Assembly: GCA_026414565.1 (NCBI GenBank)
Contig: JAOAIT010000030.1
Coordinates: forward strand, 1 to 41,428
DNA length: 41,428 nucleotides
Direction: 5' to 3'
Source: Verrucomicrobiia bacterium
Lineage (GTDB): Bacteria; Verrucomicrobiota; Verrucomicrobiia; Limisphaerales; Fontisphaeraceae
Shown: positions 1 to 8,299 of the stretch, piece by piece
How positions within the stretch are numbered: the first letter of the stretch is position 1
Layout: each line of letters opens with the position of its first letter
The notes under the pieces: generated by a model
What the model saw: the letters and a program-made list of their open reading frames with translations, nothing else
What the model was told of the DNA's origin: nothing
The model's database searches: none
Made by a program: the position numbers and the translations under genes

Positions 1-49
1 GCCCACCACCTGGAACGTGCTGCGCGGCCTGCCCAACCGCAGCTAAGCC

Positions 50-220
50 AGTGTTTGCGGGCAGATGGACGATCTGACGGCCCAATTGCCGTTCCCCCTG
101 CGCGGGATCGACAGCGACTACGGCGGGGAGTTCATCAACCATCCATGGGTGACCTGGTGCGCGGGTAAGTGGACCGGCAGTTGCAGGCGATTGGAGCGGT
201 GCGCCGCGCGCGTCCGACTT
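50..220 (+). pseudogene. Transposase (DDE integrase core) fragment
   Basis: A short reading frame contains LPFPLRGIDSDYGGEFIN followed by a WC pair. This matches the region around the second catalytic aspartate in rve/DDE integrase-type transposases, where the usual form is DSDNGSEFIN with a downstream WC. The N-terminal half, the first Asp and the final Glu region are not recognisable, and the frame soon loses similarity, so this is a decayed remnant and not a working transposase. The repeated element-end motif about 110 bases downstream fits the same dead insertion sequence. The family assignment beyond 'integrase-core transposase' is uncertain. Confidence 0.6.
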
Positions 221-329
221 GACCTGGCCACCTGCCCTGTGGGACAAAAAACCCCCCAAGAAAAGGGAGCGAGGGAGGCCAGACTGGTCACGTCCTCCGG
301 CGTTCGTCGTTCTCATTTTCAGGGGCAAT

Positions 330-398
330 TTGGGTAACACCCTTTTTGAGCTACCGGAACGCTTTCCGGCCCGCTCTTGGGTAACACCCCTTTTTGAG
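330..398 (+). repeat. Tandem copies of an insertion-sequence end motif
   Basis: The motif TTGGGTAACACC(C)CTTTTTGAG occurs twice, at 330-350 and 377-398. The copies differ only by one extra C and their starts are 47 bases apart. They lie just downstream of the transposase fragment. Repeated binding sites near an element end are known for several integrase-type insertion sequences, so these are best read as the remaining right end of the dead element. No matching left end is visible in the window. Confidence 0.5.
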
Positions 399-542
399 TT
401 TAATCGAGAGGCTGGGTGGGACGTGCCGCCTGGGGTGAAGCTCAGGGTGAAAAGCTGGCGCCGCCGGGGGTAGAAATAAAGACTTGCCGGGTCGTTATTT
501 TACGCCACTATTTTAGCGGTTAAACTGTCAACCATCATTTTT

Positions 543-1526
543 ATGGGTCGCATTTACAACAACATCATTGAGACGGTGGGGCGGACGCCGCTGGTGCGGT
601 TGAACAAAGTGACGGCCGGGCTGGAGGCCACCATTTTGCTCAAGTGCGAATTTTTCAATCCCTTGGGGAGTGTGAAGGACCGCATCGGGGTTTCGATGAT
701 TGAAGATGCGGAGAAGAAAGGCTTGATCACCAAGGACACCACCATCATTGAGCCGACCAGCGGCAATACCGGCATTGCGCTGGCCTTTGTGTGCGCCGCC
801 AAGGGATACAAGCTGATTTTGACGATGCCGGAGACGATGTCGCTGGAGCGGCGGACGTTGCTGGCGATGTTGGGGGCCAAACTGGTGTTGACCCCGGGGG
901 CGGAGGGCATGCGCGGGGCCATCAACCGGGCGGAACAACTGGCCAAGGAAATCCCCAATTCCTGGATACCGATGCAGTTTGAAAATGAAGCCAACCCGGA
1001 GGTGCACCGTCGCACCACCGCCCGCGAAATTTGGGAGGACACCGATGGCCAGGTGGACATCCTGGTGGCGGCGGTGGGGACGGGCGGCACGATCACGGGC
1101 TGTGTGGAAGTGATCAAGCCGCTGAAGCCCAGCTTCCAGGCGATCGCGGTGGAGCCCAAAGATTCCCCGGTCATTTCGCAAACCCTGGCGGGGCAGCCGG
1201 TGAAACCGGGCGCCCACAAAATCCAGGGCACCGGCGCGGGCTTTGTACCCAAGAATTTGCATTTGAAAGACAGCCAGGGCCGTCCGCAAATCGTCGAGTG
1301 CATCACGGTGACCAATGAAGACGCCTTTGCCATGGCGCGGCGGCTGGCCAAGGAGGAGGGACTGCTGGTGGGCATTTCCACCGGGGCCAATGTTTGGGCG
1401 GCCATTGAGGTGGCCAAACGGCCGGAGAACAAAGGCAAAATGATTGTCACCATTGCCTGCTCCACGGGCGAGCGGTACCTCAGCACGGCGCTGGCCGAGG
1501 AGGCCCGCCGCGAGGTGGGTTCGTAA
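543..1526 (+). CDS. cysK: Cysteine synthase A (O-acetylserine sulfhydrylase)
   Basis: Makes L-cysteine from O-acetylserine and sulfide in the cytoplasm with pyridoxal phosphate. The 327-residue length is normal for CysK. The PLP lysine is K45 in SVKDRIG. The substrate loop PTSGNTG lies at 71-77 and the phosphate-binding GTGGT at 179-183. The N-terminus [14 protein letters not shown] is typical and fixes the ATG at 543; no Shine-Dalgarno precedes it. It stands alone between insertion-sequence debris and the aspartate kinase gene. The exact choice between CysK and a closely related beta-synthase (cystathionine beta-synthase-like) rests on length and the lack of a CBS domain. Confidence 0.93.
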   Translation: MGRIYNNIIETVGRTPLVRLNKVTAGLEATILLKCEFFNPLGSVKDRIGVSMIEDAEKKGLITKDTTIIEPTSGNTGIALAFVCAAKGYKLILTMPETMSLERRTLLAMLGAKLVLTPGAEGMRGAINRAEQLAKEIPNSWIPMQFENEANPEVHRRTTAREIWEDTDGQVDILVAAVGTGGTITGCVEVIKPLKPSFQAIAVEPKDSPVISQTLAGQPVKPGAHKIQGTGAGFVPKNLHLKDSQGRPQIVECITVTNEDAFAMARRLAKEEGLLVGISTGANVWAAIEVAKRPENKGKMIVTIACSTGERYLSTALAEEARREVGS

Positions 1527-1572
1527 GCCCGGGCGCAGAGGGAGGTTCATGGCGTTGGTGCGGGGCTGGGAC

Positions 1573-1603
1573 GGCCGCCGCACGGCCTGATATTCTTTTA
1601 TTT
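1573..1603 (+). terminator. Weak candidate terminator after cysK
   Basis: A perfect 5-bp stem (GGCCG/CGGCC, 5-base loop, 1573-1587) is followed within a few bases by a T-rich stretch (1591-1603). The stem is short, so this is only a candidate for cysK transcript termination. Confidence 0.3.
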
Positions 1604-1693
1604 CGGCGCGTCCGGGCGGTCCGGGAGGAGGGGGCCGGGCAGCGCCCAGGGCTGAGCCGCTTAAAAAAGCCCGTTGCCAGAAAGGCGAATTTG

Positions 1694-1699
1694 TATAAT
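1694..1699 (+). promoter_or_regulatory. Consensus -10 element upstream of the aspartate kinase gene
   Basis: A perfect TATAAT preceded by TTG lies 22 bases before the ATG at 1722. A TTGCCA at 1674-1679 is the only -35-like hexamer nearby, but its 14-base spacer is short. Transcription from here would start near 1706, which excludes the longer in-frame TTG start at 1674 and supports the ATG at 1722. Confidence 0.45.
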
Positions 1700-1721
1700 A
1701 TCCCGCCCGTTTAATTTTAAC

Positions 1722-2936
1722 ATGGCGCTAATTGTTCAAAAATACGGTGGCACCTCGGTGGGGAATACTGACCGCATCAAGAATGTGGCCCGGCGGGTGG
1801 CGGAGTACTACACCCGGGGTGATAAACTGGTGGTGGTGGTCTCCGCGATGAGCGGGGTGACGGACAGTTTGATCAAGCTGGCCAAGGAGATCATGCCGCT
1901 GCCCAGCGAGCGGGAGATGGATGTGCTGCTGGCGACGGGCGAGCAAACCACTATTGCGCTGACGGCGATGGCGCTGCATGCCCTGGGCATCAAGGCGGTG
2001 TCGCTGACCGGCGCGCAGGCGGGGATTGTGACCGACGGCCTGCACACCAAGGCCAAGATCATGAACATCACCCCGCGGAAAGTGCATGCGCTGTTGAATG
2101 ACGGGAATGTGGTGATCGTGGCAGGCTTCCAGGGGGAAACGCCCGATGGCCAGATCACCACGCTGGGCCGCGGCGGTTCGGATTTGACCGCCATCGCGCT
2201 GGCAGCGGCGTTGAAGGCGGATTTGTGTCAGATTTACACCGATGTGGACGGGGTGTACACGTGCGATCCGCGCGTGGTGCCCACCGCCCGGAAATTGACG
2301 GAGATCGCCTACGACGAGCTGATGGAGCTGGCCGGCGCGGGCGCCAAGGTGATGCAGCTCCGCTCGGTGGAATTTGCGAAGAAATTTGGTGTGGTGTTTG
2401 AAGTCCGCTCCAGCATGAACGACAACCCCGGAACGATTGTGAAAGAGGAAACCAAAAGCATGGAAGGCGTCGTCATCCGTGGCGTCGCCCTGGACAAGAA
2501 TCAGGCCAAAGTGACCGTGGTGGGAGTGCCGGACCGGCCGGGCACGGCGGCGCGGCTGTTCAAGGCGCTGGCCGAGGCGGCCATCAACGTGGACATGATC
2601 GTGCAGAACATCAGCCACGGCACCCAGACCACGGACCTGTCCTTTACGGTGGACAAGGCCGAGTTGTTGAAAGCCCGCAAGGTGATTGATGGCTTGAAGG
2701 CGGAGGTGGGCTTCAAGGATGTGCTGGCCGATGAGAAGATTGGCAAGCTCTCCATCGTGGGGGTGGGCATGCGCAGTCACTCCGGCGTGGCGGCGAAGAT
2801 GTTTGACACGCTGGCGCGCGAGGGGGTCAACATCGCGATGATCTCCACCAGTGAGATCAAAATCTCGGTGGTGATTGACCTCGATTGCGCCGAGCGGGCC
2901 ACGCGGGCGGTGCATGCCGCCTTCCTGGGGGCCTGA
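1722..2936 (+). CDS. lysC: Aspartate kinase
   Basis: Phosphorylates L-aspartate, the first step towards lysine, threonine, methionine and diaminopimelate. From the ATG at 1722 the protein has 404 residues, the usual size for monofunctional aspartokinases. The nucleotide-binding motif KYGGTSVG starts at K7, and GRGGSDLTA marks the kinase core. Two ACT regulatory domains follow in the last 140 residues (VTVVGVPDRPGTAARLF and LSIVGVGMRSHSGVAAKMF), so feedback inhibition by pathway amino acids is expected. A longer frame begins at a TTG at 1674, but a TATAAT lies between the two starts and family alignments begin at MALIVQKYGG. The gene is monocistronic and converges on the PPK2 gene with a 24-base gap. 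Confidence 0.95.
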   Translation: MALIVQKYGGTSVGNTDRIKNVARRVAEYYTRGDKLVVVVSAMSGVTDSLIKLAKEIMPLPSEREMDVLLATGEQTTIALTAMALHALGIKAVSLTGAQAGIVTDGLHTKAKIMNITPRKVHALLNDGNVVIVAGFQGETPDGQITTLGRGGSDLTAIALAAALKADLCQIYTDVDGVYTCDPRVVPTARKLTEIAYDELMELAGAGAKVMQLRSVEFAKKFGVVFEVRSSMNDNPGTIVKEETKSMEGVVIRGVALDKNQAKVTVVGVPDRPGTAARLFKALAEAAINVDMIVQNISHGTQTTDLSFTVDKAELLKARKVIDGLKAEVGFKDVLADEKIGKLSIVGVGMRSHSGVAAKMFDTLAREGVNIAMISTSEIKISVVIDLDCAERATRAVHAAFLGA

Positions 2937-2960
2937 CGGCCGGAGCCGGGAGGGCCGCGG

Positions 2961-4439
2961 TTAAAGCGCCTTTTCGAGCGCCTTGCAGAAGGTTTTGAGC
3001 ACCTGGACGCGGGCGTAGTGCTTGTCATTGCCCGGGATGATGGTCCAGGGGGCCAGCTCGGTGCTGGTGCGCGTGATCATGTCGTGCACCGCCACCAGGT
3101 AGGCGTTCCATTTCTCCCGATTGCGCCAGTCTTCGTCGGTGATTTTGTGGCGTTTGTACTCGATCTGCTGCCGTTCCTTGAAGCGCCGGAGCTGTTCCTC
3201 CGGTGAGATGTGGAGCCAGAACTTGAGCAGCACGATGCCCCGCTCCACCAACTGGGCCTCAAAGTCATTGATTTCCAGATAAGCGCGGGACCATTCCTCC
3301 GGGGTGGCAAAGCCTTCGACGCGCTCGACCAGCACGCGGCCATACCAGGAGCGGTCGAAAATGGTCACCCGGCCGGCCGGCGGGATGTGCCGCCAGAAGC
3401 GCCAGAGGTAATGATGGGCGCGCTCCTCGTCGGTGGGTGCGGCGATGGAGATGACGCGCGTCAGTTTGGCGTCGGCGGCGCCAGTGACCCGGCGGATGGC
3501 CCCACCCTTGCCGGCCGCGTCCCATCCCTCAAACACGGCGACGGTGCTGACTTTTTTGCGGTGGGCCTCCCAGGTGAGGAGGTTGAGCTGGGCCTGATAG
3601 GTTTTGAGCCGGGTTTTGTATTCGCGGTCGCTGATGGTTTTGCTCAAGTCCACACGGTCCAGCACGGTGGGGGTGTCGAATTTTTTGGGCACGGGCGGCG
3701 GGCCTTTGGGCCGGGGCGGCGCCTGCCGCAGGGCGGCGAGCTTTTGTTGCAGGGCTTCGAGGAGCAGGCGGCCAGCTTCGAGTTTTTGATGGTGCGCATC
3801 GGCGCTGTCAATCAGGTGCCAGGGGGCTTCGGCCGTGTTGGTGACGCGGATGGCCTGCTCGCTGGCGCGGGCAAAGTCATCGTAGAGCTTGTGGAACTTC
3901 CAGTCCTGCGGAGTGACGCGCCAGCGGGTGGCGGGGTCTTTTTCCAGTTTTTTCAGGCGTTTGCGCTGGTCTTTTTTGGAGAGATGGAACCAGAGCTTGA
4001 CGATGAGGGCCTGGTCGTCGGCCAGCATGCGCTCGAAGGCGGCGATGCGCTGCAGGGCGCGATCGTAGGCGGCGCTTTTGATTTTGCCGGTGGCGCGCTG
4101 GACGATGGGGTCGGTGTACCAGGAGCCGAAGAAGATGCCGATTTTCCCGCGCGCGGGCAGGGTGCGCCAGAAGCGCCAATATTCCGGGCGGGCCAGCTCT
4201 TCATCGGAGGGCGCCCAGAAAACGTTGGTCTCGACGCCGCGGGGATCCAGCCATTCAGTGAGGGCGTTGACGACGGCGGCCTTGCCGGCGCCCTCGACTC
4301 CCGAGACCACCACAATGACAGGCACGGGCGAATTTTTGAGCGCCTGTTGTGCCGCCAGCAGCTCGGCCCGCAGCTTGGGCAGGCGTTGCTCGTACTCCTC
4401 CTTGGACACTTTAAGTCCCAACTCGATGGATTTAAACAT
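2961..4439 (-). CDS. Two-domain PPK2: polyphosphate:AMP phosphotransferase
   Basis: A 492-residue protein made of two PPK2 domains in tandem, the layout of class II polyphosphate:AMP phosphotransferase, which uses polyphosphate to phosphorylate AMP to ADP. The C-terminal domain has the full P-loop GWDAAGK (305-311) and the Walker-B-like DRSWYGRVLVERVEG (362-376). The N-terminal domain keeps GVEGAGK (47-53), but the second motif has become FGSWYTDPIVQRATG, losing the Asp and Arg. This suggests that only the C-terminal half is catalytic, as reported for the family. A proline-rich linker (about 240-252) joins the halves. It is transcribed in the same direction as the upstream sulfatase-fold gene but 190 bases away, probably from its own promoter. 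Confidence 0.88.
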   Translation of the reverse strand: MFKSIELGLKVSKEEYEQRLPKLRAELLAAQQALKNSPVPVIVVVSGVEGAGKAAVVNALTEWLDPRGVETNVFWAPSDEELARPEYWRFWRTLPARGKIGIFFGSWYTDPIVQRATGKIKSAAYDRALQRIAAFERMLADDQALIVKLWFHLSKKDQRKRLKKLEKDPATRWRVTPQDWKFHKLYDDFARASEQAIRVTNTAEAPWHLIDSADAHHQKLEAGRLLLEALQQKLAALRQAPPRPKGPPPVPKKFDTPTVLDRVDLSKTISDREYKTRLKTYQAQLNLLTWEAHRKKVSTVAVFEGWDAAGKGGAIRRVTGAADAKLTRVISIAAPTDEERAHHYLWRFWRHIPPAGRVTIFDRSWYGRVLVERVEGFATPEEWSRAYLEINDFEAQLVERGIVLLKFWLHISPEEQLRRFKERQQIEYKRHKITDEDWRNREKWNAYLVAVHDMITRTSTELAPWTIIPGNDKHYARVQVLKTFCKALEKAL

Positions 4440-4629
4440 AAGCCGGCCTGGGTTAATGCAGTATCAACCTAGCAAAAAGAGGCGGCCTTGACCAGCATCG
4501 TTTTCGGCGGCAGAGACGGGTTGGGGGGGGCCGTGTCTTTGACCGCGGATGGGACGGCCTGCAACCTGTCAGCTCAGCGGGACCTCACGCCCGGCGAGAA
4601 GGCCTGGCCAGTTTAGTGCCCGTTCATGT

Positions 4630-6663
4630 TTAATGGCGCGCGGGAGGCGGGAGGCCGGCGGAAAGGCCTGAGGAGGTGGAGGCCGGGTCGGTGTGCACCC
4701 AATATCTTTGTTGCAGGTACAAGGTATCGGCGATTTGAAAGAGGCTGATGGCATCGCCGAGCAGTTCACGGTCGGCGGAGGTGGGCTGTTCCACCTTGTG
4801 AAATTCTCCGGCGGGAGTGTCGCGGTGATAGTATTCAATGGTCTTGTTCAACCCCAGCACCACCATGTGCTGGCCGCGAATCATGCCGATGTCGCGGTTG
4901 TGTTGCACAAGGGCGCGGCCTTGTTCGGGAGGGATGCGGCATAAATCCTGGCCAAAGAACACTGAGAGATAGGGCCGATGGATGAGCCCGAGCACGGTGG
5001 GCGCCACATCCATGGAGCCGCCCAGCACGCCGTTGCGCGCGGGGTGGGGGACGACCGCGGGCCCCACAATCAGCAGCGGGATGCGATAAGAATGCAAAGG
5101 GATGGTCTGGCGCCCGTACACGCGGGCGCCGTGGTCGGCCACCACCACGAAGATGGTATTCGTGTAGAACGGCTCCCGGCGGGCCTGTTCAAAGAACCGG
5201 CCGAGGGCATAGTCGGCATATTTCACGGCGTGATGCCGCCAGTGTTTGTCCGGGTCTTCCGGAATCCGGCCCGGGGGGTAGGTGTAGGGCTTGTGGTTGG
5301 AGACCGAGAGACTGGTGGCCAGGAAAGGACGACCGGCTTGGTGTAACTGTCGGCATTCCTGCAGCAAGCGGTCAAACAAATCCTCATCGCACACCCCCCA
5401 ACTGGTGGTAAAAGTGGGGTGGGCAAAGTCTTTTTGCTCGATGAATCGCTGGTAACCATTTTGCAGGGCAAACTTGCCCATGCCATCAAACAGGCTGCGC
5501 CCGCCATAGATGAAAAAGGTCTCGTAACCGTCCCGGCGCAGGACACTGGCGATGGTTTCGATGTGATCTGACCGGTCTCGCGCCACAATCGAATCTCCCG
5601 GCAGCGGCGGGAAAGATGCCAGAACACCCTCCAGACCGCGAATGGTGCGGTTGCCGGTGGCGTAGAGGTTGGTGAACAGCAAGCCTTCGCGTTCGGCCAG
5701 CGCATCCAAACAGGGGGTAAAACTGTTGGTCATGCCGTTGTAGCCGGCACCCAAGACACCCCAGAATTCTGAGCCCAGGCTTTCTTCCAGCAACAAGACG
5801 ACATTCAGGCGTGGTCTGGCGGGATCGCCCGGGACCAGACGTTGAAAGGAGCCGGCCAGCGTCCCGCCGGTTTCGGGGTTGGCGCCGACCAGTTGCAAGC
5901 TGCGCCGCCATGCCTCCTCCGGGGGCAGGGTGCGGTAAAAGGCGCTGAAATCCATGTGGCGGGTCATCGCGGCGTGGATAAAGGAGAGCTGGCCATTGTT
6001 GGCAATCTCGTTCAAGAGCCGGTCTGGACTGAAGCGCGCCTCCGAGAGGCGCAGTGGCAGTCCCAAGACGAGCAACAGTCCGGCCACGACGGCCCAAACC
6101 GCCCGCTGGCGGCGCGCGAATGGGTTGGCTGCCAGCGCCACGGCCAGGTTGCCGGTCCACCGCCAGACGGTGCGGGCCAGCAAAAATCCTCCCGCCAGAC
6201 TGAGGACCACAATCAGCACCACCGGGTAGCTTTCCCAGATGTTGGTGCCGACTTCTTTGGGATATAACAGGTAGTCCACAGCCACGGTATTGAACCGGGA
6301 CTTGAACTCCTCAAAGAAAAAGTACTCCACGAAAAAGAGAAATGTGGTGATGGACCAGCCCAGGGCGGCGAGCGCGGTTAAGGCCCAGCGGTGCCAGCGG
6401 GCCGAGACCCAGCGCCGCGGCGCCACGCTTAACCACACCAGCCAGGGCAGCGAGACCACCAAGGCCGTCACCAGGTCCAGATGCAGCCCAATGAGCAGAC
6501 CCTGGGCCACCTGGGCCACCGAGCCGGCTTCAGGCTTGAATTGGAACCATAAGAGCAGCCGGAGAAAAGTGCAGGCGCCGAGGAAAATCAACGCATTCAA
6601 CGCATAAAAATGCCAGGGTCGTGTGCCGTCCCACCGTCGGAGAGTCGCAGATGATTTGAACAT
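4630..6663 (-). CDS. LtaS/MdoB-like sulfatase-fold membrane enzyme
   Basis: A 677-residue inner-membrane protein. The first ~210 residues hold about five transmembrane helices and the rest is an extracytoplasmic alkaline-phosphatase/sulfatase fold. Metal and nucleophile residues are in place: the Glu pair E293/E294 in LLLEES, T340 in ATGNRTIRG as likely nucleophile, and D510-H511 in VVADHGARV. This is the arrangement of lipoteichoic acid synthase and of phosphoglycerol transferase MdoB. In a Gram-negative it probably transfers phosphoglycerol or phosphoethanolamine groups to an envelope glycan or lipid; the substrate cannot be read from sequence. A Thr nucleophile rather than Cys/Ser argues against a true sulfatase. 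A good promoter lies 39 bases upstream. Confidence 0.8.
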   Translation of the reverse strand: MFKSSATLRRWDGTRPWHFYALNALIFLGACTFLRLLLWFQFKPEAGSVAQVAQGLLIGLHLDLVTALVVSLPWLVWLSVAPRRWVSARWHRWALTALAALGWSITTFLFFVEYFFFEEFKSRFNTVAVDYLLYPKEVGTNIWESYPVVLIVVLSLAGGFLLARTVWRWTGNLAVALAANPFARRQRAVWAVVAGLLLVLGLPLRLSEARFSPDRLLNEIANNGQLSFIHAAMTRHMDFSAFYRTLPPEEAWRRSLQLVGANPETGGTLAGSFQRLVPGDPARPRLNVVLLLEESLGSEFWGVLGAGYNGMTNSFTPCLDALAEREGLLFTNLYATGNRTIRGLEGVLASFPPLPGDSIVARDRSDHIETIASVLRRDGYETFFIYGGRSLFDGMGKFALQNGYQRFIEQKDFAHPTFTTSWGVCDEDLFDRLLQECRQLHQAGRPFLATSLSVSNHKPYTYPPGRIPEDPDKHWRHHAVKYADYALGRFFEQARREPFYTNTIFVVVADHGARVYGRQTIPLHSYRIPLLIVGPAVVPHPARNGVLGGSMDVAPTVLGLIHRPYLSVFFGQDLCRIPPEQGRALVQHNRDIGMIRGQHMVVLGLNKTIEYYHRDTPAGEFHKVEQPTSADRELLGDAISLFQIADTLYLQQRYWVHTDPASTSSGLSAGLPPPARH

Positions 6664-6701
6664 TACGATGTCACTTGCTAAAGCCCGGATAAGGCTGGGT
6701 T

Positions 6702-6729
6702 ACTATAGCGTGGTTGGCGCCTGCGTCAA
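6702..6729 (-). promoter_or_regulatory. Sigma-70-type promoter of the LtaS/MdoB-like gene
   Basis: On the minus strand, TTGACG (6729-6724) and TATAGT (6707-6702) are separated by 16 bases. The predicted start near 6695 gives a leader of about 32 bases before the ATG at 6663. Confidence 0.6.
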
Positions 6730-6846
6730 ATACCTCGCTGTCGAAAAAATGGCCCTGTTGAGTTAACTGACTGCGCCAGAGCATGATGCACCTGCGAATG
6801 ACTTGTTCGACCGGCGGGCGGTTAATCAGGGGCAGGGGGGCGCATA

Positions 6847-7902
6847 TCAGGGTTTGAGGGGCTGGGGTTTGCCCGTGGCAGCAGCCTGGACGATGGCATC
6901 CATGATTCGTTGCACGGCCAGGATTTCCGCAGGGGTAATCAAGGGTTTCTTGTTTTCCAACACACAATGAGCAAAGTGCTGGCCGCAATCCTCCACCTGC
7001 CCGGGTTTGGCGGCGTTGAGGAGGATGTTTTCCATGCCCAGGCTGCCGGAGCGGCTGAGATGTGCTGGAAACAGCCGCAAGCTGGCTTTGGTGCCCAAGA
7101 TTTCCGCCCCGTGTTCCGGGACGTCACTTTGGAAATGGCCGCCCCAACTGGTTTCCACGCTCAACCAGCGATTGTTTTTCAGGACGAGGCAGGCCGTCCC
7201 GGTATCTTCCACGTCGAAAATGCCGGCAGCGGGCGGGGGTGGGCGATTGGGTTCTTGTTCCAGGCTGCCATGAGGGCCGAAGAGGATATGGCCGGTGGCG
7301 CTGACCTGCAGCACTTGAAAATCATTGAGCAGATGAAGCAGCAGGTCCACCAGAGGCTGACCCAAGTCCACCAGACAACCGCCCCCCGCCTGGCTGCGTT
7401 GCGCGCGCCAGGAGCCGGGCCGCGGCCATTGATGGCGGCGCCACCAGGCGCGGGCAAAGAACACCTCGCCTACTTCGCCGTGGAGCAGGCAGGAGCGGGC
7501 CAACTGGGTGGCGCGCGTAAAACGCAGCTCCTGCGCCGGCATGAGGAGGCATTTGGCGGCTTGGGCGGCCTCGATGAGCTTCCCGGCCTCTTTGGCGTTC
7601 AAGGCCAAGGGCGTTTCCATGAGCACATGCTTGCGCGCCTTCAACGCCGCCAGTCCCACCGGGGCATGCAGATGATTGGGGGTGGCCACCACCACGGCGT
7701 CCAAATCGGGTTGCTCCACCGTTTCCTCATAAGCAGCGTACAAGCGGGGAATACGATAACGCTCCTGCAGTTCCCGGGCACGCTGGGGATGCGAGTCGCA
7801 CAAGGCCACCACCGTGGTGCGCGGGCCGCGGGTGAGCCGGGCCACCCACTCGGCCCCAGCCACACCAGCGCCAATTACCGCACACCGAAGTCGCTCAGCC
7901 AT
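6847..7902 (-). CDS. Gfo/Idh/MocA family protein with altered active site
   Basis: 351 residues from the ATG at 7902, with an N-terminal Rossmann fold (CAVIGAGVAG at 7-16) and a C-terminal alpha/beta domain typical of Gfo/Idh/MocA NAD(P)-dependent sugar oxidoreductases. Two usually conserved catalytic positions are changed. The EKP motif reads ETP (T97 for Lys), and in the GGGxxxDxxxH motif the His is Pro (GGGCLVDLGQP, D179 kept, P183). It may therefore be a non-canonical oxidoreductase or a binding protein; the substrate is unknown. It is divergent from L-fucose isomerase, so a role in deoxy-sugar use is possible but unproven. An ATG at 7944 is an alternative start. Confidence 0.78.
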   Translation of the reverse strand: MAERLRCAVIGAGVAGAEWVARLTRGPRTTVVALCDSHPQRARELQERYRIPRLYAAYEETVEQPDLDAVVVATPNHLHAPVGLAALKARKHVLMETPLALNAKEAGKLIEAAQAAKCLLMPAQELRFTRATQLARSCLLHGEVGEVFFARAWWRRHQWPRPGSWRAQRSQAGGGCLVDLGQPLVDLLLHLLNDFQVLQVSATGHILFGPHGSLEQEPNRPPPPAAGIFDVEDTGTACLVLKNNRWLSVETSWGGHFQSDVPEHGAEILGTKASLRLFPAHLSRSGSLGMENILLNAAKPGQVEDCGQHFAHCVLENKKPLITPAEILAVQRIMDAIVQAAATGKPQPLKP

Positions 7903-7944
7903 AAATAGATACGTGCCTGCGGTGGACCACACCACGCGACTCAT

Positions 7945-8299
7945 TGAAGCCGCAGGTCACGGAAGGAATGGACTGTTTTATATGACAAAACGCGCACAAG
8001 GTCAACTGTTTATGAAGTTTTTGGATGCGAAACGCGAAAATCAGACGGCGGACAGCGGAGCTGAAGCGGTTGAAGACCCCTCCCGGAGGCCGCCGAAGCT
8101 GCATTGAACGTGGGCATAAGGGCTGCCAAGTCTGTGGGTTAAGCGGACTATTGGGCAGGCTCTGCGGGACAGATTATTGAGTTGGCAGGCGGCGGGTTTT
8201 TTTGGCAGGCTTCAACACAAGTCCAGCCCGGGGTGAAACGCACCGCCCAGGGTGACTTGGGATTTTCAATAACACTCAGACACAGAAAGCGGTTGATTT
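7945..8299. other. Divergent intergenic region
   Basis: 355 bases between the Gfo/Idh gene (minus) and fucI (plus). It holds a strong minus-strand promoter at 7977-8005. I see no RNA gene, no convincing small gene and no clear plus-strand promoter for fucI. A regulator binding site is possible, but no clean inverted repeat was found. Confidence 0.5.
7977..8005 (-). promoter_or_regulatory. Sigma-70-type promoter of the Gfo/Idh/MocA gene
   Basis: On the minus strand, TTGACC (8005-8000) and TATAAA (7982-7977) are separated by exactly 17 bases, each one mismatch from consensus. Transcription would start near 7970, upstream of both candidate start codons (7944 and 7902). Confidence 0.68.

Noticed and set aside
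2-46. Possible C-terminus of an upstream protein (PTTWNVLRGLPNRS then TAA).
   Set aside because: Only 14 codons are inside the window and no family can be recognised; it may equally be part of the insertion-sequence debris.
528-1583. Long minus-strand frame opposite cysK, and similar long antisense frames opposite lysC, fucI, prfA and the FGE-fold gene.
   Set aside because: They are His/Arg/Pro/Gln-rich shadows of GC-rich genes with well-supported products on the other strand.
1527-1721. Lysine riboswitch upstream of aspartate kinase.
   Set aside because: The predicted promoter leaves a leader of only about 16 bases, too short for the riboswitch, and no conserved core was seen.
7814-8107. 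Plus-strand frame across the start of the Gfo/Idh gene and the divergent spacer.
   Set aside because: Its composition is not protein-like and it overlaps a well-supported gene and promoter on the other strand.
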